Source: JBFGCT01 sp041581055 (GTDB lineage Bacteria; Actinomycetota; Acidimicrobiia; Acidimicrobiales; Ilumatobacteraceae). Taken from it: 9,697 bases of DNA. Below, one piece after another: positions 5,093 to 9,697 of this stretch. The position numbers and the translations under genes were made by a program. Where the stretch lies: the NCBI GenBank assembly GCA_041581055.1, contig JBFGCT010000160.1:1-9697 (forward strand), written 5' to 3'. The notes under the pieces were generated by a model. The model saw nothing but the letters and a program-made list of their open reading frames with translations. It ran no database searches and was not told where the DNA came from. Each line of letters begins with the position of its first letter. Positions within the stretch are counted from its first letter, which is position 1.

Positions 5093-6208
5093 TCAGTGCT
5101 CGAACAGGGCGGAGACGAACTCGTCGGGGTCGAACCCGACCAGGTCGTCGATCGTCTCGCCGATGCCGACCAGCTTGATCGGGATGCCGAGCTCGGTTTC
5201 GACGGCGAACACGATCCCGCCCTTGGCCGAACCGTCGAGCTTGGTCAGCACGACGCCGGTGACGTCGGTTGCCTCCCGGAACTCGCGGGCTTGGCTCAGG
5301 CCGTTCTGGCCGGTCGTCGCGTCGATGACGAGCAGCGTCTCGGTCACGTCGCCGGCGCCCTTCTCCGCCACCCGGCGGACCTTGCGCAGCTCCTCCATCA
5401 GGTTGGACTTGGTGTGCAGGCGGCCGGCGGTGTCGGCCATCACCAGGTCGATGTCGCGCGCCGCGGCCCGCTCGACCCCGTCGAAGATGACCGAGCTCGG
5501 ATCCCCGCCCTCGGCGCCGCTGACGATCTCGACCCCGGACCGCTCGGCCCACGTGGCGAGCTGCTCGACCGCCGCGGCGCGGAAGGTGTCACCGGCGGCG
5601 AGGAGCACCGATCGGCCGTCCTTCACCTGCTGGTTGGCGAGCTTGCCGATGGTGGTGGTCTTGCCGACGCCGTTGACGCCGACGAACATCCACACGTTCG
5701 GGTTCCCGGCATCGCGGGCCTCGAAGTGCAGCGTGCGATCGGCGCCCGCGAGGCGGGTGGCCATCTCGGCCTGGAGCGCGTCGAGCAGCGCGTCAGGCTC
5801 GGTGATCTCCTTGTCCTTGACCCGCTGGCGCAGACCTTCGAGCAGCTCCTCGGTGATGCGGACGCCGACGTCGGCGCGCAGCAGGGCCTCCTCCAGCTCC
5901 TCGAAGCTCTCCTCGGTGATGCCGGTCCGCCCGAGCACCCCGGCGATCGCCCCGGCAAACGTCGAGCGGGCCTTCCCCAGCCGGTCGCGCAGCGACGCCG
6001 GCGCGACGACCTCCGGCTCGACCGCGACGTCGGGCCGCTCCTCGACCAGCGTTCCGCCGGGGGAGTCCGGGGGCGGCACAGGTGGCCGCTCCGGTCGCGG
6101 AGTCGGCGCTCGCCCGGCCGCCTCGCGGCGCCGGTTGACGAGGATGACCCCGATGCCGAAGGCGACGACGAGCACCGCCAAGATCAGGAAGATCACTTCG
6201 AAACCCAT
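5093..6208 (-). CDS. ftsY: Signal recognition particle receptor FtsY
   Basis: FtsY is the membrane-associated GTPase that receives the Ffh-ribosome complex and hands nascent chains to SecYEG. The protein is 371 residues. Residues 4-24 are a hydrophobic transmembrane anchor followed by NRRRE. A Pro/Arg then acidic linker spans about 30-70. The N-domain spans about 72-165. The G-domain has GVNGVGKTTT (177-186), DTFRAAA (207-213), DTAGR (259-263) and TKLDGSAKGG (322-331). The C-terminal GIGE and DDL motifs (348-356) precede FDPDEFVSALF. The anchored form is typical of actinobacteria, unlike the long acidic A-domain of E. coli FtsY. The ATG at 6208 has no SD; a TAGCGT element ends 9 nt upstream, the same geometry as ffh. 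It follows smc after a 194-bp structured spacer. Confidence 0.98.
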   Translation of the reverse strand: MGFEVIFLILAVLVVAFGIGVILVNRRREAAGRAPTPRPERPPVPPPDSPGGTLVEERPDVAVEPEVVAPASLRDRLGKARSTFAGAIAGVLGRTGITEESFEELEEALLRADVGVRITEELLEGLRQRVKDKEITEPDALLDALQAEMATRLAGADRTLHFEARDAGNPNVWMFVGVNGVGKTTTIGKLANQQVKDGRSVLLAAGDTFRAAAVEQLATWAERSGVEIVSGAEGGDPSSVIFDGVERAAARDIDLVMADTAGRLHTKSNLMEELRKVRRVAEKGAGDVTETLLVIDATTGQNGLSQAREFREATDVTGVVLTKLDGSAKGGIVFAVETELGIPIKLVGIGETIDDLVGFDPDEFVSALFEH

Positions 6209-6217
6209 GACCGCCGA

Positions 6218-6246
6218 ACGCTATCGCCGCCTCCCCCACCCCTCTC
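6218..6246 (-). promoter_or_regulatory. Candidate ftsY promoter (near-leaderless start)
   Basis: TAGCGT (6223-6218), a 17-nt spacer and GAGAGG (6246-6241) parallel the element before rpsP. The -10 ends 9 nt before the ftsY ATG, so initiation would fall about 1-3 nt upstream of the start codon. No SD sequence is present, consistent with a leaderless or nearly leaderless message. The -35 is non-canonical. Confidence 0.48.
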
Positions 6247-6267
6247 CAGCGTGCGCCGCAACCCACC

Positions 6268-6390
6268 GGCCAGAGAAGCGGGGTTTGGCGCGCGATGAGG
6301 AGCTGCGGGTGGCGCCGGGGGCCGCCCGAGCAACGGCCGGCGGCCGTACGCCACAGGCGGTTGCCGGTGACAGGCCCCGCAGCTCTGGCC
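6268..6390 (-). other. Structured smc-ftsY spacer with alternative pairings
   Basis: Segment 6375-6390 is complementary to 6268-6283 over 14 of 16 positions (8 bp, a 2-nt mismatch, then 6 bp). Part of it, 6376-6385, is also perfectly complementary to 6300-6309 (10 bp). The two helices exclude each other. A small hairpin (6333-6338 with 6342-6347) lies inside. In the minus-strand transcript this would be the smc 3' untranslated region or the upstream leader of ftsY. It could be a terminator, although no U-tract follows, or a regulatory fold. Confidence 0.4.
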
Positions 6391-6402
6391 GCCCGGCGCG
6401 GC

Positions 6403-9400
6403 TCAGTCCTGCATCACAGGAACGGAACGATCCGACACGACATCGGAGCGAACCCGCTCGGTCACGACCTTCGACGACCCACCGGGCTGCATGCTGACAC
6501 CGAGCAAGCTGTCCCCCGCCTCCATCGTCCGCTTCTGGTGCGACACGATGAGCAGCTGGGCGTCCTTGCGGAACTCGTCGACCAGCCCGAGGAACCGGTG
6601 CAGGTTGATGTCGTCCAGCGCCGCCTCGACCTCGTCCATCACGTAGAACGGCGACGGCCGCGAGCGGAACACGGCGAACAGGTAGGCGAGCGCGGTCAGG
6701 CTGCGCTCGCCTCCGGACAGCAACGACAGCTTCTTGACGTTCTTGCCGCTCGGCTTGGCCTCGATCTCGATGCCGGTGCGGAGGAGGTCGTCGGGCGCGG
6801 TGAGCCGGAGCTTGCCGACGCCGCCGGGGAAGAGCAGCCCGAACAGCTCGGTGAAGTTGGCGCTCACGTCGGCATACGCGGCGGCGAAGACGCTCTGGAT
6901 CTCGGCGTCGACCGCGGCGATCACCCGCGACAGCTCGCGGCGGGTCGTGCGCACGTCTTCGAGCTGCTCCTCGAGGAACCGATGGCGGGTCTGCAGCTCG
7001 TTGAACTCCTCGAGCGCCAGCGGGTTGATCGGGCCGAGCAGCCGCAGCTCGCGCTCCAGCTCGCGCACCCGCCCGGCGGGGGTCGCCCCGTCGGGCAGCT
7101 CCGGCAGCTCGGCGGCCTCCGCGGCCGATGGCTCGATGTCGAGCTCCCGGCGGAGGGTCTCGATCGCCGTCTCCAGGCGCAGCTTGGCCTCCGCCTCGTC
7201 GAGCTCGGCCTTGCGCGAGCGCTCGCGGGTGACGTCGAGCGCCTGCTCCCGATCGGTGCGCTCGCGGCGCAGGCGGTCGAGCTCGGTGGTCATCGCCCGG
7301 ACCTCGTCGCTCTGCCGGCGACGTTGCTCGGCGAGGTCGGCGTGGTGCGCGTCGACCAGCCGCCGGTGCCCGTCGACCAGCGCGGCCAGACGGTCGATCG
7401 CGACGATCGACCGCTCGATCCGGACCCGCTCGCCCTCGGCGGCCGCCCGTGCCTCGGTGTCGGCGTCGAGCCGTCGCTCGGTCTCGGCGATCCGTCGCTC
7501 GAGCAGTTGCCGACGTTCGTGGAGGCCGGCGTTGCGAACCTCGAGATCCTGGCGGCGCGCGGCCAGCTCGGCGGCGCGGGCGTCGAGCCGCGCGCGGAGG
7601 GCGGCCCGGGCCATCACCTGGTCGGTCTCGGCCTGCTCATCGGTTTCGAGCGCCGGCAGCAGCGCGTCGAGCTCGGCGATGCGCTCCTGGATCCGCTGGT
7701 AGTTCTGGCGGGCGTCGTCGATCGAGCGGCCGAGCGTCTCCAGCTCGGCGTCGATCTCGCGGCGTTCGCCCTGCGCCCGCCCGAGGCCCTCGGAGGCGGC
7801 GGTGAACAGCGCGTCGTTGGCGTCGAGCTCGCGTGTCAGGTCGTGCTCGCGCTGGCGGGCGGCGGCCAGCGCCGCCTCGGCGGATTCGAGCGCGTCGTAC
7901 GCCGCGATCAGGGTGGTGGCCGCGGCGGCGTGGCGCTCGTTGGCGTCGTCGAGCGCGGCAGCGGTGGCCCCGCTCCCCCCGGCGCCGATCCGCCATCCGC
8001 CGAGCCCGAAGCGGTCGCCGCCGGCGGTGACGACCACGGCGTCGGGATGGGCGAGCGCGGCGTCGACGGCGGCGGCGACATCGTCGACGTGCACCGCGTT
8101 GCCGAGCAGCGCGTCGAGCAGCGCGTCGACCTGTCGGCGCTTCGAGCGGGCATGCCCGCGCACCGGGGTGCCGACGCTCGGCGGGGCTGGACGGGTGTGG
8201 CGGGCCCCGAGTGCGAGCACCGCGCCGCCGGTGTCGGACGACTTCAGGGCGTCGAGGGCGCGCCGGGCGGCGGCGGGGTCGCCGACGACGACGGCCGTGA
8301 GCGATTCGCCGAGCGCCGCCTCGACCGCCGGCTGCCAGCCCTCGTCGATCTCGATCAGGTCGAGCAGCGTTCCGAGGACGCCGTCGACGCCGTCGAGTCG
8401 CTCGGCGCCGGCCCGGGCGCGAGCCGAGTCGAGCGCGAGCTGAAGCGCCTCGACCCGCGCCGCCCAGCCGGAGGCTTCCTCGGCCGCGTCGTTGCGCTCG
8501 GCGCGCAGCCGGTCGGTCTCGGCGATGGCGGCCGCGAGCGCCCGCTCGGCCTCGGCCACCAGCGGAACCAGCGGCGCCTCGATCGCCTCGGCCCGGTCGC
8601 AATCGCCGCGCAGCCGCAGGGTTTCGGCCTCGACGTGCTCGCGGCGGTCGGCCAGCGAGGCGCGCCGTTGCTCGGCTCGCCGGATGTCGGCCTCGGAGCG
8701 TTCGAGCGCGGCGCGCACCGACCGCAGCTCGCCGCGCACCTCGGCCGCCGCCTTGGCCGCGCTGCTCGACGTGGTGTCGTCGGTGACGGCCACCCGGGCC
8801 TCCGCGAATTCGGACTCGTCGGCCTCGAGCGCCTCGGCCTCGGGCGCGATCGACTCGAGTTCGGCGACGACCTCGACCAACTCGGTGCGGAACCGGGCAG
8901 CGTCGGCCTCGAGGGAGGCCACGACATCGGCATCGAGCAGGTGGCCGCGGTCGCGCTCGAGGGACCGCCGGCGCTCGGCGAGCAGGGCGCCCAGGCCGCG
9001 GGCGCGCTCGCGGAGCTGCTCCACGCGGGCCAGCCGGTCGCCGAGGTCGCTCTCGCCGCGGGCGGAAAGCTGGGCCTCGATCGCCATCACCGACGTGTCG
9101 AGCGTGGCCAGCGCCCGCTTCAGCTCGGTCTCGCCGGCCGCGTTCTCCAGCTTGGTCGCCGCCAGGGATTCGAGCTTGACCCGCAGGCCGGCGATCTCGC
9201 GGCCGGCGACGAAGGTCTTGAGCGCGCCGAGCTCCTCGACGAGGGTGCCGTGGCGTTCGGCCGCCTTGGCCTGCCGTTCGAGGGGTCGGAGCTGGCGGCG
9301 GACCTCGCGCAGCAGGTCTTGCACGCGGAGCAGGTTCGCCTCGGTCGCGTCGAGGCGGCGCTCGGCCTTCTCCCGCCGCTTGCGGAACTTCAGCACGCCG

Positions 9401-9697
9401 GCGGCTTCCTCGATGATCGCCCGCCGGTCCTCGGGGCGGGCGTTGAGCACGCCGTCGATCTGGCCCTGGCTGACGATCACGTGCTGCTGGCGGCCGACGC
9501 CGGCGTCGGACAGCAGCTCTTGCACGTCGAGCAGGCGGCACGGCACGCCGTTGACGGCGTACTCGGACTCGCCCGTGCGGAACAGGATGCGGGTGACGGT
9601 GACCTCGCTGAGCTCGACGCCGAGCGTGCCGTCCGCGTTGTCGATCGTGATCGACACCTCGGCGCGGCCGAGCGCCGGGCGCACGGCGGTGCCGGCG
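6403..9697 (-). CDS. smc: Chromosome segregation protein SMC (N-terminus outside window)
   Basis: SMC is the ATPase core of bacterial condensin; with ScpA and ScpB it organises and segregates replicated chromosomes. 1097 residues are visible. The frame is open to the right edge, where it reads AGTAVRPALGRAEV; the usual AGT is preceded by about 70 residues with the Walker A, so these are missing. The Q-loop segment VIVSQGQIDG (9451-9480) and ARPEDRRAIIEEAAGVLKFR follow. Long Ala/Arg/Glu-rich coiled coil runs over about 8400-9390. The hinge lies at about 7970-8400 (ending in Gly-rich FGLGGWRIGAGG). The return coil spans about 6960-7960. The C-terminal head has signature LSGGE (6706-6720), Walker B with DE at 6631-6636 (VMDEVEAALDD) and SHQKRTMEAGD. 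The GTG at 9684 is an internal valine, not the start. smc next to ftsY is a conserved pairing. Confidence 0.97.
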   Translation of the reverse strand, partial: AGTAVRPALGRAEVSITIDNADGTLGVELSEVTVTRILFRTGESEYAVNGVPCRLLDVQELLSDAGVGRQQHVIVSQGQIDGVLNARPEDRRAIIEEAAGVLKFRKRREKAERRLDATEANLLRVQDLLREVRRQLRPLERQAKAAERHGTLVEELGALKTFVAGREIAGLRVKLESLAATKLENAAGETELKRALATLDTSVMAIEAQLSARGESDLGDRLARVEQLRERARGLGALLAERRRSLERDRGHLLDADVVASLEADAARFRTELVEVVAELESIAPEAEALEADESEFAEARVAVTDDTTSSSAAKAAAEVRGELRSVRAALERSEADIRRAEQRRASLADRREHVEAETLRLRGDCDRAEAIEAPLVPLVAEAERALAAAIAETDRLRAERNDAAEEASGWAARVEALQLALDSARARAGAERLDGVDGVLGTLLDLIEIDEGWQPAVEAALGESLTAVVVGDPAAARRALDALKSSDTGGAVLALGARHTRPAPPSVGTPVRGHARSKRRQVDALLDALLGNAVHVDDVAAAVDAALAHPDAVVVTAGGDRFGLGGWRIGAGGSGATAAALDDANERHAAAATTLIAAYDALESAEAALAAARQREHDLTRELDANDALFTAASEGLGRAQGERREIDAELETLGRSIDDARQNYQRIQERIAELDALLPALETDEQAETDQVMARAALRARLDARAAELAARRQDLEVRNAGLHERRQLLERRIAETERRLDADTEARAAAEGERVRIERSIVAIDRLAALVDGHRRLVDAHHADLAEQRRRQSDEVRAMTTELDRLRRERTDREQALDVTRERSRKAELDEAEAKLRLETAIETLRRELDIEPSAAEAAELPELPDGATPAGRVRELERELRLLGPINPLALEEFNELQTRHRFLEEQLEDVRTTRRELSRVIAAVDAEIQSVFAAAYADVSANFTELFGLLFPGGVGKLRLTAPDDLLRTGIEIEAKPSGKNVKKLSLLSGGERSLTALAYLFAVFRSRPSPFYVMDEVEAALDDINLHRFLGLVDEFRKDAQLLIVSHQKRTMEAGDSLLGVSMQPGGSSKVVTERVRSDVVSDRSVPVMQD

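Noticed and set aside
5087..6298. 403-codon plus-strand open frame
   Set aside because: It is antisense to ftsY, with compositional bias and no domain. FtsY explains the region fully.
7200..9400. Repetitive GAG/GCG-rich DNA that resembles tandem repeats
   Set aside because: It reflects the biased Ala/Arg/Glu heptads of the SMC coiled coils; no fixed repeat unit was found.
7637..9541. 634-codon second minus-strand frame inside smc
   Set aside because: Its product is nearly pure Arg/Pro/Ala/Gly, a frame-shifted reading of smc coiled-coil codons.

Overview
The window is high-GC bacterial chromosome with every recognisable gene on the minus strand. Codon use, G/C-ending third positions and gene order (smc, ftsY, ffh, rpsP, KH-domain gene, rimM) fit an actinobacterium. 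An Acidimicrobiia-like lineage is a reasonable guess, but sequence reading alone cannot prove it.

Layout in transcription order (right to left): smc enters from the right edge without its N-terminus (6403-9697). A 194-bp structured spacer follows, then ftsY, the SRP receptor GTPase (5093-6208). A 151-bp spacer carries a perfect 17-bp inverted repeat. Next come a secreted chymotrypsin-fold serine protease (4051-4941), ffh, the SRP GTPase (2592-3992), a secreted cysteine-rich protein with LVIVD-like repeats (1142-2476), rpsP for ribosomal protein bS16 (700-972), a KhpA-type KH-domain RNA-binding protein (434-703) that overlaps rpsP by 4 nt, and rimM, the 16S rRNA processing factor (1-408), which runs off the left edge.

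Functionally this is a chromosome-maintenance, protein-targeting and ribosome-assembly cluster. FtsY and Ffh are the two partner GTPases of co-translational membrane targeting. bS16, KhpA and RimM serve 30S assembly and RNA metabolism. Two genes for exported proteins, the protease and the LVIVD-like protein, sit inside this conserved order. Each has its own signal peptide, ribosome binding site and candidate promoter.

Most of the coding content is ordinary. The points worth a second look are non-coding: a shared promoter-like motif before rpsP and ftsY; matching SD-less, possibly leaderless starts for ffh and ftsY; a long palindrome whose arm covers the -35 region of the protease promoter; and a smc-ftsY spacer where one segment can pair with two others. 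I saw no tRNA, rRNA, CRISPR array, insertion sequence or phage gene, and no convincing new multi-gene system.
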